A stretch of 64,000 nt of DNA from Mesorhizobium sp. (GCA_004020315.1 SAQG01000012.1:62001-126000), one strand, 5' to 3'. Counted from the stretch's first letter, positions 45,673 through 53,056 are shown. The notes: a model not told the origin generated them from the letters alone. A program made the numbers and translations.

Positions 45673-46076
45673 GGCTTGGCGCTCTTCGTCTTACGGGACC
45701 GCAAGGTCATCGCTTTCAGTTCCTCGCGAAACTGCCGCACCAGATCGCCCACCGCGATCAGCGCCTGTTCGAGATCCTCGTCATACCCCACACGGCCGTC
45801 ATTCATGGCACGGACTGCCTGATTGAAATTGATGCCGACGCGACGCAGCTGATCGCTCAACTCCACGATGGCCGGTTGGAGCGTCTCCGTCGCGACCGGC
45901 AGATGGCCGCCCTCTGCCCGCACCAGCCGTCGAATGACCTCGCTGACCGTCACACCGTCTCGCTGCGCCGCAGCTTTGAGGCTGGCCAACTCGTCGGTCG
46001 AAAACCGGATGTGCGTCACCTCGCCATAGCGTCGTGACGCGCTCCGTACCGTTGCTTCCCTGGTTCCTGCGTCCAT
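45669..46076 (-). CDS. mobC: MobC-like relaxosome accessory protein
   Basis: 135 residues. A ribbon-helix-helix DNA-binding part ('THIRFSTDELASLKAAAQRD' and 'VTVSEVIRRLVRAEGG') is followed by the MobC motif 'LSDQLRRVGINFNQAVRAMN'. Such proteins bind the oriT inverted repeat and help the relaxase melt DNA. The gene begins 46 bp from the inverted repeat of the oriT and is coupled to the relaxase gene. Confidence 0.88.
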   Translation of the reverse strand: MDAGTREATVRSASRRYGEVTHIRFSTDELASLKAAAQRDGVTVSEVIRRLVRAEGGHLPVATETLQPAIVELSDQLRRVGINFNQAVRAMNDGRVGYDEDLEQALIAVGDLVRQFREELKAMTLRSRKTKSAKP

Positions 46077-46121
46077 GTCTCAAGCCCGCTTGCGGGCGCT
46101 AAGGCCCGACAGGGCCGCGCC

Positions 46122-46158
46122 GCCTATTTTGTGTGTATCACAAAATAGGCTATCCTGC
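46122..46158 (+). other. oriT: Origin of transfer (oriT) with nic site
   Basis: GCCTATTTTGTG (46122-46133) and CACAAAATAGGC (46139-46150) are a perfect 12-bp inverted repeat with a 5-nt loop. TATCCTG follows at once (46151-46157), then CC. In RP4-like (MOBP) origins an inverted repeat is followed by the same TATCCTG|C core, cut after the G. Cleavage is therefore predicted between 46157 and 46158 on the plus strand, making DNA to the right of this point the leading region. Confidence 0.85.
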
Positions 46159-46909
46159 CAATAAGACCAGAGACAAGACATAGGTAAATTTTCTCTCTCA
46201 ATCGCCATGCTGTTGCTGACGGCGGGTCCCTGGCGGCCCTCCCCCGTGGCGCTCCGTTGCGAAGTTTCCGTGGCGATTTGGTGCGTTGTGCCCATGATGA
46301 CTTGTCTCCATGTTAACATCTAAAGGCGCGCTGACCTGAGAAGCCGCTCACGCTGCCGTCGGCTTAATCAGAGCTGGCCAATAAGAAATCGAAGCAGGAG
46401 GCGTGTGAGCCGCCTTTGTTGACAAACGGACATGTTCGCATCGTACTATGTTGCGATGGGAACATGTTGATTTGGTACTATGTATCCGTGATGACTTGTT
46501 TCCATGTTAACATAGAAACAACGAGCGCCTGCCTGCCAATAAGACAAGAGACAAGACATAGGTAAATTTTCTCTCTCAATCGCCATGCTGTTGCTGACGG
46601 CGGGTCCCTGGCGGCCCTCCCCCGTGGCGCTCCGTTGCGAAGTTTCCGTGGCGATTTGGTGCGTTGTGCCCATGATGACTTGTCTCCATGTTAACATCTA
46701 AAGGCGCGCTGACCTGAGAAGCCGCTCACGCTGCCGTCGGCTTAATCAGAGCTGGCCAATAAGAAATCGAAGCAGGAGGCGTGTGAGCCGCCTTTGTTGA
46801 CAAACGGACATGTTCGCATCGTACTATGTTGCGATGGGAACATGTTGATTTGGTACTATGTATCCGTGATGACTTGTTTCCATGTTAACATAGAAACAAC
46901 GAGCGCCTA
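46154..46909. repeat. 378-bp tandem duplication starting at the nic site
   Basis: Unit 1 (46154-46531) and unit 2 (46532-46909) are nearly identical; I see one internal mismatch near base 15 and one at the last base. The left edge is the CCTGCC that contains the nic site, but only unit 1 has the upstream inverted repeat. CCTG also occurs just after the right edge (46910-46913), so the duplication could have formed across this 4-bp homology. The unit contains the parA promoter and the iterated motifs listed next. Confidence 0.9.
46797..46891 (+). repeat. Iteron-like motifs upstream of the parA/virC1-like gene
   Basis: Two 32-bp direct repeats lie head to tail (46797-46828 and 46829-46860), each with ACATGTT followed by GTACTATG; the first starts with TTGACA. 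CATGTTCGCATCG and CGATGGGAACATG inside them also form a 12/13 inverted repeat. A second motif, TGATGACTTGT joined by 4 nt to ATGTTAACAT, lies at 46867-46891 and 46673-46697. All recur 378 bp to the left. This looks like a centromere, operator or origin array; which of these cannot be told from sequence. Confidence 0.7.
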
Positions 46910-46925
46910 CCTGGAGGACGCGACC

Positions 46926-47606
46926 ATGATCATTTCAGCCGCCATCCCCAAGGGAGGGACTGGCAAATCTACCCTTCTGCGGACACTCGCATCCGTGGCT
47001 TTGCACCGGGGCTATTCCGTCACCCTGATTGACGGCGACCAGCGTCAGAATATGAGCCGGTGGTTTCAGATGCTCGATGACGCCGGAAACCGCCCCGACA
47101 AACTCAAGCTCGTGAGCGCGACGTCACCGCAGGATATCCTCGAAGCCGCCGGCAAGCATAATGGCGAGCGTTCCGTCGTCCTGATCGACACCGAAGGCAC
47201 TACGAATGACAATCTCATGGCCGGGCTGTTCGCATCGGACATCGTCGTCGTCCCGGTCTATTTTGCGCTCGATGACGTGACGGCCGCCATCCAGATCACC
47301 GACCACTACATTCCGTTGGCGGTCGAGACCCGAGGGCGGCCGTTGCCGGCGATATTCGTTCTGACGAAACAGACCATCATCGATGGCAGGGCGCGTGCTC
47401 TGACCGAACTGCGCGCAATCATCCAGGCCAACGGCACGCCGATCGCCGAACACGTGCTGCACAACCGTGTCGCCTACCGCGATCTGCAGACCGGCCAGAC
47501 CCTTTACAGTCCGTCCGAGCCTGATGCGAAAGCCATTGCCGAAAGCGAAGGAGTTTTTGACGATGTCCTGCAAACGTTCATTGAAGCCACGAGGCATGCG
47601 GCATGA
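46926..47606 (+). CDS. VirC1/ParA-like ATPase
   Basis: 226 residues from the ATG at 46926 with GGAGG 8 nt upstream. The deviant Walker A is KGGTGKST at residues 9-16, with 'YSVTLIDGDQRQNMSRWF' and 'SVVLIDTEGTTNDNLMAGLF'. The size and the absence of an N-terminal DNA-binding domain fit VirC1 and small ParA proteins. VirC1 brings relaxosomes to the T4SS pole in Agrobacterium. The position next to oriT and the small downstream gene supports that role, but plasmid partition is equally possible. Confidence 0.85.
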   Translation: MIISAAIPKGGTGKSTLLRTLASVALHRGYSVTLIDGDQRQNMSRWFQMLDDAGNRPDKLKLVSATSPQDILEAAGKHNGERSVVLIDTEGTTNDNLMAGLFASDIVVVPVYFALDDVTAAIQITDHYIPLAVETRGRPLPAIFVLTKQTIIDGRARALTELRAIIQANGTPIAEHVLHNRVAYRDLQTGQTLYSPSEPDAKAIAESEGVFDDVLQTFIEATRHAA

Positions 47607-48013
47607 GCGACGAAACCGCTCCTAAAACCAGCGACGACAAGAAAGCCCGTATGTTGAAGGCGATCTCGACACAGCCGCCAGCGCTTCCGAGCATGTTCAT
47701 TTCCCCGCCGAAGACGGAGGATCAGAAGCCGGAGCCGACGGCGGGACCTGTTCCGACGCAGGCGGCCGACGCGGCACCGGCGGCAGCCCCCGATTTTCGC
47801 AAACTGCTGCGGCAAGGTCAGAAGAGGGACCCCATTGCCGGCAAAAAATTTCGCGAGGAGGAGACGGTTCGTTGTGGTTACTATCTGACCGCCTTGGAGC
47901 AGCGCCAGTTCAAGCTGCTGGCGATCAGCAACGGACATAGCATGACCGAGTTGCTGCGCAAGGCGGTGCAGGACTACATCCGTGCCCACAAGCACAAACT
48001 GCCGAAGGAATAA
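47603..48013 (+). CDS. VirC2-like/ParB-like small DNA-binding protein
   Basis: 136 residues; ATGA overlap with the ATPase gene. The first about 75 residues are Pro/Ala-rich and disordered. The C-terminal half carries 'EETVRCGYYLTALEQRQFKL' and 'SNGHSMTELLRKAVQDYIRA', a ribbon-helix-helix pattern like VirC2 and other small centromere-binding partners. It probably binds the repeat array upstream. Confidence 0.75.
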   Translation: MSDETAPKTSDDKKARMLKAISTQPPALPSMFISPPKTEDQKPEPTAGPVPTQAADAAPAAAPDFRKLLRQGQKRDPIAGKKFREEETVRCGYYLTALEQRQFKLLAISNGHSMTELLRKAVQDYIRAHKHKLPKE

Positions 48014-48073
48014 GCGGCGGTATGGAAGTCGCTCTCCCGTGTTGTGATGGGCGATGTTCATGGCTCTTTGCGA

Positions 48074-48133
48074 TCGGAAAAAAGAGTCGGCGACGGAGTG
48101 CTCCATGGCCGGCCTGAGTTTGCATCCGACTAG
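48074..48133. repeat. Degenerate copy of the 48636-48701 hairpin
   Basis: Shares GGCGACGGAGTG, TCCAT, GCCGGCCT and TGCATCCGACTAG-like segments in the same order with the perfect hairpin about 560 bp further on, but the arms no longer pair fully. It appears to be a decayed sister copy, and implies duplication of a small element. Confidence 0.6.
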
Positions 48134-48255
48134 ACTTGGATTGGTTGAGGCGTTTTAGTAGTCCGCCGTGGATTCCGTCGCGCTCCGGACGATTGCCGGC
48201 AGCGGCTCTATCCTCGATTAGCATAGTGGCGACGTCGTCGGTGCGAACCACGCTA

Positions 48256-48396
48256 ATGCGCTGGGCCAAAAAAGTTCCCGCGATGTTCAGGCATGATCCG
48301 CTGTTTCGTTATGCCACCATCGCCGCTGTTCTGGCTTTGATCTTTTTGGCTGTCAGTATGGTTCAGCATGTCGGCGGCACAGCACAGGCGGCCTGA
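48256..48396 (+). CDS. Possible small single-pass membrane protein
   Basis: 46 residues from the ATG at 48256, or 37 from the ATG at 48283. 'MFRHDPLFRYATIAAVLALI' leads into one membrane helix and a short Ala-rich tail. Similar tiny 'MFRxDPxFRYA' proteins exist in rhizobia as far as I recall. The ribosome site is weak. Confidence 0.4.
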   Translation: MRWAKKVPAMFRHDPLFRYATIAAVLALIFLAVSMVQHVGGTAQAA

Positions 48397-48635
48397 CCTT
48401 CACGCCCGCCAAGGCGCTTAACGACGCGCTCACCGGCTGACGGGGTTGACCAGCCGCGGAACAGAAGGAACCTTCCGAGCTTCAGCGGCTGTCTGCTGCT
48501 GACACGGCCAATCATGTCATTGGACATTCCCCGATACCGCTTTTTGCCTCCCGACATGAAAGACGCGCGTCGGCGTTGGAGGTTCGATCGTGCGACCGGG
48601 ACATCGACGAGGTTGAGTAGTTGATGTTCGTGGTT

Positions 48636-48701
48636 GTCGGCATGCATAAAAAAGGCCGGCGACGGAGTGATCCATCGCCGGCCTTTTTTATGCATGCCGA
48701 C
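48636..48701. terminator. Perfect 27-bp inverted repeat, bidirectional terminator-like
   Basis: Arms at 48636-48662 and 48675-48701 are exactly complementary with a 12-nt loop. Each arm contains GGCCGGCG next to a run of six A or T, so both strands give a GC stem followed by a U-run. It lies between the plus-strand virC genes and the minus-strand DUF736 unit and could end both. Confidence 0.85.
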
Positions 48702-48718
48702 TAGTAAGAGCGGTTCAG

Positions 48719-49024
48719 CTATTTCAGAAATTCGGCAAGGCCCAGTCGGGCTGCCGCTCCGGCAGCGACCTTGTCTTCGATGAGTTTCGAGGAGACCTCC
48801 GCCGACAGTGGCATGAAGTCGAAACTGCATGCCAGGGCAGCCCGGTGAAGATCCTCCAGCCTCTCGAACGCGTGACCGCATGTACCGAGCCAGAGTGCGG
48901 GATCATCCGTGACCTCATGGTGAAACGCCTGCAGGAAGAAGGTCTGAAGCGGCGGATCGTAGCCGATGATGGCTTCCGGGTCCGAGCGGCCCTGTCCGGT
49001 GACGGTGATGGTGTAGCGGCTCAT
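48719..49024 (-). CDS. Hypothetical plasmid/ICE protein, 101 residues
   Basis: ATG at 49024 with GGAGG 6 nt upstream. 'YTITVTGQGRSDPEAIIGYD' and 'TFFLQAFHHEVTDDPALWLG' give a small alpha/beta protein; the C-terminus ('SSKLIEDKVAAGAAARLGLA') is helical. The family is conserved on rhizobial plasmids as far as I recall, but its function is unknown. It lies 59 bp downstream of the DUF736 gene in the same direction. Confidence 0.75.
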   Translation of the reverse strand: MSRYTITVTGQGRSDPEAIIGYDPPLQTFFLQAFHHEVTDDPALWLGTCGHAFERLEDLHRAALACSFDFMPLSAEVSSKLIEDKVAAGAAARLGLAEFLK

Positions 49025-49083
49025 TGCAACCTCCTTTTGCCAGTGGGGAAGCCGGCCCCTTGCGGGGGCCGGCTTCCGATGGC

Positions 49084-49407
49084 TCACTGCGGGTTGTTCC
49101 AGAGAACGACCTTCTTGCTCTCGTCGCCGCCAGGGGCCGGGGCGACATTGCCGAAGATGACGCCGATCTCGGGTGATTCGAGCTTGACGGAGAGGTACTC
49201 CTCGCCGGAGCGCTGCGAGCGGCGATACCAGCCCGCGCCGATCTCGAAGCCGGTGCGCTTGTTGAGGATGCGGTAGTCGGGCGCTTCCTCGCTGGCCTTG
49301 TTGGGGTTCGGCACGACGGTGATCGGGGCGTTGACCCGCAGGGTGGCGAAGACGCCTTCCATCGAGCCGTCTGCCTTGGTGGTGAGGTTAGCGATCGTGG
49401 TAGCCAT
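49084..49407 (-). CDS. DUF736 family protein
   Basis: 107 residues from the ATG at 49407 with AAGGAG upstream. 'MATTIANLTTKADGSMEGVF' and 'APDYRILNKRTGFEIGAGWY' are the signature of DUF736, a small family found almost only on alphaproteobacterial plasmids and conjugative elements. It ends with 'ESKKVVLWNNPQ'. The role is unknown. The large palindrome at 49483-49590 lies just upstream. Confidence 0.9.
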   Translation of the reverse strand: MATTIANLTTKADGSMEGVFATLRVNAPITVVPNPNKASEEAPDYRILNKRTGFEIGAGWYRRSQRSGEEYLSVKLESPEIGVIFGNVAPAPGGDESKKVVLWNNPQ

Positions 49408-49482
49408 GGTGATGTCTCCTTCGGTTGCATCGGGAACCATTCCCGATGGCGTCGAAGGAGAGGGCCGTCCTGTTGCGGTCAT

Positions 49483-49590
49483 CTCGACGAAAATTCTGGA
49501 AAATTCTATTTGCTTTAAAAGCGTGGGCGGGCCCTTCGCCTGCCCGCGAACCAAAAAACAGAAATCGAATTTTCCAGAATTTTCGTCGAG
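49483..49590. repeat. 108-bp palindromic element with perfect 24-bp arms
   Basis: The outer arms (49483-49506 and 49567-49590) are exactly complementary and AT-rich (contain AAAATTCTGGAAAATTC). The interior has an imperfect GC-rich hairpin (GTGGGCGGGC against GCCTGCCCGC). The whole can fold into one long cruciform or single-strand hairpin. It sits 75 bp before the DUF736 start, so a promoter or single-strand promoter role is possible; a MITE is the alternative. Confidence 0.85.
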
Positions 49591-49915
49591 AGTACCCCGC
49601 CAGGGGTTGACCGCGGTAAGCAGGCGGTCCTCTACAAAGGCGACATGAAAAGGGATTGGTTCGCGTTGCAGCCGAAGCCGGGGCGATTACCCTCTGCCAC
49701 TCCGATCGCGCCCCACCAGCTCCGGCCGGCGACCGCTGGAATGGTTTGGCCGCTCCCATCATCGCCCCTTTCACCGCCGTTCCGGTAGCGCCCCGTCCAG
49801 CGAGGAAGCACGTGGGCTTGCGCAACCTCCGCCAGCCGACGACACCCGTCGGTCATAGCTGTGGTTTCGCAGGTCGCAGCCGTCCGGCGACAGACCGCTT
49901 CGCCGAGTGTGGCGT

Positions 49916-50191
49916 TCACCTGAGCGTGCTTTGGCTGTCGCGCCGGCCGCTGATAGCGAGGAGACCATGATGTTGAACTTCCTCTGGGGCGACCCGCAGT
50001 GAGCGGGAGGTGCCGACAGAGCAAGTGGCCGGCAGCCCTGCCGCTATCGGTTGCCAAACAGGCGTACGGGCATTGTCGCCGATCGGCCATTGGAACGTGC
50101 CGTCATCGGATACATCCAACGCCGCGGTGTCACTCACCGCATGCGGTGCCGCGAGCTCGTTTACCCGGGCAATTGCGTGGGGCCCGAGCAC
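49916..50191 (-). CDS. Doubtful ORF after the SLOG gene
   Basis: A 91-codon frame begins at a GTG directly after the SLOG stop. It includes 'SDTAALDVSDDGTFQWPIGD', which looks protein-like, but no family is recognised and the opposite strand is also open. It may be a degraded gene. The rest of 49591-49915 shows no gene. Confidence 0.3.
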   Translation of the reverse strand: MLGPHAIARVNELAAPHAVSDTAALDVSDDGTFQWPIGDNARTPVWQPIAAGLPATCSVGTSRSLRVAPEEVQHHGLLAISGRRDSQSTLR

Positions 50192-50728
50192 TCATCCTAA
50201 TGTCGTCGCGAGCCGCTCGTCCGGCGTCATGCGCGTTGCAAGCACATCCCAGATCTCCGGGTCGGCGCGTGACAGCATGGTTTGCCAGTCAACGACGTCG
50301 CAGGTTGTCGTAACCAACCCATTGGCGACATCGTAGGTAACGCAGGGCTTTTCGGCCATTGCAAGCCGCAGCACGTTGAGGACGGTGCCGGGGCTCATCC
50401 CGTTCCAGATCATCAGACCGTAGTCGGCGCGCCGGACCATTTCGCGGTCTTTCTGCGCCCCCGCTTCGAACCCGTGTATGTCAGGCAGTGGCGGAACGTT
50501 GTAGACGGCCCAATCGCCAAGATTGTTTCGCGGTTCATCACCGGCGCAAAAGACGCCGACATGTTCGTAGCCGTGCCCGCCAAGCAAAGCTTGTACTTCC
50601 GTGTCGGCGCCGGGTGCATCGCCGACGAGAATGCCGTGTTCGGCTGCCACGATCGACGCAATACGCCCGACTATCGCGTCGGGCAGCTCGACGATGTCGC
50701 GTGAGCCGCCGATAAAAATCATCGCCAT
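50192..50728 (-). CDS. SLOG/Rossmann-like nucleotide-binding protein
   Basis: 178 residues from the ATG at 50728. 'MIFIGGSRDIVELPD' and 'HGILVGDAPGADTEVQALLG' are the glycine-rich strand-loop-helix segments of the SLOG (DprA/LOG/DUF2493-related) superfamily. Later parts are 'MVRRADYGLMIWNGMSPGTV' and 'PCVTYDV'. Such domains bind nucleotides or nucleotide signals. A truncated sister gene lies at 52815-53056. Confidence 0.8.
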   Translation of the reverse strand: MAMIFIGGSRDIVELPDAIVGRIASIVAAEHGILVGDAPGADTEVQALLGGHGYEHVGVFCAGDEPRNNLGDWAVYNVPPLPDIHGFEAGAQKDREMVRRADYGLMIWNGMSPGTVLNVLRLAMAEKPCVTYDVANGLVTTTCDVVDWQTMLSRADPEIWDVLATRMTPDERLATTLG

Positions 50729-50988
50729 GGTGTCTCTCTTTCTCTCTAACAGCCCCCGCCCCTCTCCAGCCCCCTCTCCCTCGCGCGACAAGCGGCATAA
50801 TGGATGCGCAGTCACGCTCGTAAGCGCGAGGCTCACCAGGTTGTTTTCTCAAACCGCCGTACGGACCGTCGCGCGCCTTTCTCGACAGACACATGGCTTC
50901 GATTTTGACCCTCGCGTAGACGAAGTCTCATGTGGCGCGTGGCGCGCCACGCCGTCGCACTGCGATCAATCCTTGAAAACCCGCGCGT

Positions 50989-51025
50989 CAACTGTCATAT
51001 TGAAAAGAGACAACTGACGTATTGA
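50989..51025 (+). promoter_or_regulatory. Direct-repeat operator of the RES-Xre module
   Basis: CAACTGTCATATTGA (50989-51003) and CAACTGACGTATTGA (51011-51025) match at 12 of 15 bases and are spaced 22 bp apart, two helical turns. They end 9 bp before the antitoxin start codon, the expected place for autoregulation. Confidence 0.65.
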
Positions 51026-51034
51026 GGTAATGCC

Positions 51035-51520
51035 ATGGTGATCGCGGCCGAGACCATAGCTCCTGACAGCGGTGTCAGCGACCTGCAGAAGGTCGCGGAC
51101 CTGTTGGGCGGCGCCCGCGTCCTGTCACGCCGCGTGACCAGCGCGCTCGATGCCCATGAGCTGCTGTTGCATGGGTTGCCGACCTCGGCGCTGGATTATC
51201 TCGTCGGGCGGCTGGTGTTCATCCACAAGGCCGAGTCACTCGAAAAGGCCGTGGGCATGAGCGTGCGCACCTATCAGCGACGCAAGGATACACCGTCGAA
51301 GCCGCTCAGCCAGGAGCAGAGTGGGCGGACGTGGAAATTCGCCGAGATCCTCGCCAAGGCAACGGACGTGCTGGGGTCGCAGGCTGAGGCGGAGCAGTGG
51401 CTTGAGCGCCCGGCGATCGGTCTGGACCAGCGGCGGCCGATCGATCTTCTGGCCACCCCGGCGGGCGTCGAGCTTGTCGAGGATTACCTCGAGAGGCTCG
51501 AATACGGCGTCTATGCATGA
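51035..51520 (+). CDS. Xre/MbcA/ParS-type antitoxin (DUF2384)
   Basis: 161 residues from the ATG at 51035 (GAGG 7 nt upstream). The N-terminal part has an Xre-like helical region ('LVGRLVFIHKAESLEKAVGM' and 'SVRTYQRRKDTPSKPLS'). The C-terminal MbcA/ParS domain contains 'AEAEQWLERPAIGLDQRRPI' and 'LLATPAGVELVEDYLERLEY'. It overlaps the toxin gene by four bases. Confidence 0.92.
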   Translation: MVIAAETIAPDSGVSDLQKVADLLGGARVLSRRVTSALDAHELLLHGLPTSALDYLVGRLVFIHKAESLEKAVGMSVRTYQRRKDTPSKPLSQEQSGRTWKFAEILAKATDVLGSQAEAEQWLERPAIGLDQRRPIDLLATPAGVELVEDYLERLEYGVYA

Positions 51521-52026
51521 CGCCGCTGCCGGCGGCGCTCGGCGGTACGGAGTTCCTCGTCTGGCGCCTCGATCAGGGACGCTTTGGGCCAACCTGGGAC
51601 AGCGGTGAGGGTGCTTATCGGGTCGGCGGGCGGTGGAACAGCAAGGGCGTGCGCGCCGTCTATTGTTCCATCGATCCCTCGACCGCGATTCTCGAAGTGG
51701 CCGTCCATAAGGGCTTCCGAACGCTCGACACAATCCCGCATGTGATGACGGCGGTCGTCATAACCGACGCAACAGACGTCCATGTCGTGAATCCTGGCGC
51801 GGTTCCCAACCCCAACTGGTTGCGTCCGGGCATTCCCAGTGCCGGGCAGCAAGCGTTCGGCGACGATCTTCTGCAGCGTCATCGCTTCGTGGCGATCCCG
51901 AGCGCTGTTTCCTCGCATAGCTGGAATTTTGTCTTCGTCGCGAGTGTCGCTGCGGGCGCTTATGCGCTGAAGCTCCAGGAGCTGTTTGCGCTCGATACGC
52001 GCCTGCATCCACCGGCAATACCATGA
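51517..52026 (+). CDS. RES-domain toxin
   Basis: 169 residues. The RES core is visible: 'VWRLDQGRFGPTWDSGEGAY' with Arg, 'GRWNSKGVRAVYCSIDPSTA' and 'ILEVAVHK' with Glu, and a Ser near 'SSHSWNFVF'. RES toxins degrade or modify NAD+. With the Xre antitoxin it forms a stabilisation or defence module, oriented opposite to most neighbours. Confidence 0.92.
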   Translation: MTPLPAALGGTEFLVWRLDQGRFGPTWDSGEGAYRVGGRWNSKGVRAVYCSIDPSTAILEVAVHKGFRTLDTIPHVMTAVVITDATDVHVVNPGAVPNPNWLRPGIPSAGQQAFGDDLLQRHRFVAIPSAVSSHSWNFVFVASVAAGAYALKLQELFALDTRLHPPAIP

Positions 52027-52170
52027 TGGGGACGTGCATAAATTGAGGAACGATGACGACGCTTACCAGAGCGTCTCAAAACGCCATGCGGATTTTCCGC
52101 ATGGCGTCCTCGTGTAGTCGACTGCCGGCTCTGGCTTGACCCATTTCAGCCTATCCTGTTCACATGCGGC

Positions 52171-52836
52171 ATGTTCAAAACCATCAACGCAGCCCAGATT
52201 CACGTTTCGCTGGATGAGATCGAGCCGAAAATCTGGCGTCGACTTGTTTTGCCGTCAGCCTGGAATCTTGGGCAGCTGCATCTTGCTGTTCAGGCGGCCT
52301 TCAACTGGTGGAACTATCATTTGCACGAGTTCCACATCGGCGGCCTGCGCTATGGCGATGTCGAGCTCCTGACGCAGGATGCGGATGAAGACGACCCCCG
52401 CGTCTTTGATTGTCATGAGGTTCGCCTCCGCGACTTCGCGCAGGGAGCCGTGTTCAATTACGTCTATGACTTCGGTGATAACTGGCGCCACACTGTCGTA
52501 ATCGAAGAATTCGCGGCGCTTGATGTCGCGCCAAAGCACGGGACCTGCATCGATGGAGCACGTGCCAGGCCGCCCGAAGATGTCGGTGGTGTCCCCGGGT
52601 ACGAGCGCTTCCTGGAAATCATGTCGGACAAGACAGACCCCGAACACGCCGACTCCAGGCGGTGGTGTGGCGGCCATTTCGATCCGGAATGGTTCGACCT
52701 GGCTGTGGTGGACAAGGATGTGCGCAATGCACTGCGCCCGAATGTAAAGCGCCGGCTGCATCAGCCGAGGCCGAAGCGCAACGAACCAACCAGGCGGAAA
52801 AGCCGCCCGCGTCATTTGGCGGCACGCGATAGATAG
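52171..52836 (+). CDS. Plasmid pRiA4b ORF-3 family protein
   Basis: 221 residues from the ATG at 52171. 'AAQIHVSLDEIEPKIWRRLV', 'LGQLHLAVQAAFNWWNYHLH' and 'YVYDFGDNWRHTVVIEE' are family hallmarks, and the C-terminal 'WCGGHFDPEWFDLAVVDKDV' completes it. Function unknown, common on rhizobial plasmids. The last about 20 residues (Arg/Lys-rich) run into the remnant of a SLOG gene on the other strand, so the C-terminus may have been altered by that junction. Confidence 0.88.
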   Translation: MFKTINAAQIHVSLDEIEPKIWRRLVLPSAWNLGQLHLAVQAAFNWWNYHLHEFHIGGLRYGDVELLTQDADEDDPRVFDCHEVRLRDFAQGAVFNYVYDFGDNWRHTVVIEEFAALDVAPKHGTCIDGARARPPEDVGGVPGYERFLEIMSDKTDPEHADSRRWCGGHFDPEWFDLAVVDKDVRNALRPNVKRRLHQPRPKRNEPTRRKSRPRHLAARDR

Positions 52837-53056
52837 CCCAGTCGTCGAGATTGTTCCGCGGCTCCTTGCCGGCGCAAAAGACACCGACATGTTCGTAGCC
52901 GTGGCCTGCGAGAGGTGCCTGCACTTCCGTGTCGGCTCCGGGGGCATCGCCGACGAGAACGCCATGTTCGGCTGCCACGATCGCTCCAATCCGCTCAACT
53001 GCGGGATCGGGCAAGGCGACGATGTCGCGCGATCCTCCGATGAATATCATGGCCAT
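52815..53056 (-). pseudogene. Truncated SLOG protein gene (paralogue of 50192-50728)
   Basis: From the ATG at 53056, 'MAMIFIGGSRDIVALPDPAV' to 'NNLDDWAIYRVPP' follows the first about 80 residues of the SLOG protein at 50192-50728 closely, including upstream non-coding bases. It then stops matching where the pRiA4b gene ends on the opposite strand. The 3' half has been lost, probably by recombination that brought in the RES-Xre/pRiA4b segment. Confidence 0.8.

Larger units (their letters stand above)
48014..48718. other. Gap with repeats and one tiny ORF
   Basis: About 700 bp between the virC2-like gene and the next minus-strand gene. It holds a degenerate copy (48074-48133) and a perfect copy (48636-48701) of one hairpin element, and the possible small membrane protein at 48256-48396. 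Nothing else is supported. Confidence 0.5.

Noticed and set aside
46080..46697. Two short minus-strand frames repeated 378 bp apart
   Set aside because: They arise from the tandem duplication; both begin in the ATGTTAACAT motif, and the ends differ because they run out of the repeat. More likely regulatory DNA than genes.
46154..46909. Tandem repeats considered as a CRISPR array
   Set aside because: There are only two units of 378 bp with no short spacer pattern and no cas genes.
46154..48013. Replication origin with repABC-type control
   Set aside because: The ATPase lacks RepA features and no RepB or RepC is present; the iterons alone do not prove an origin.
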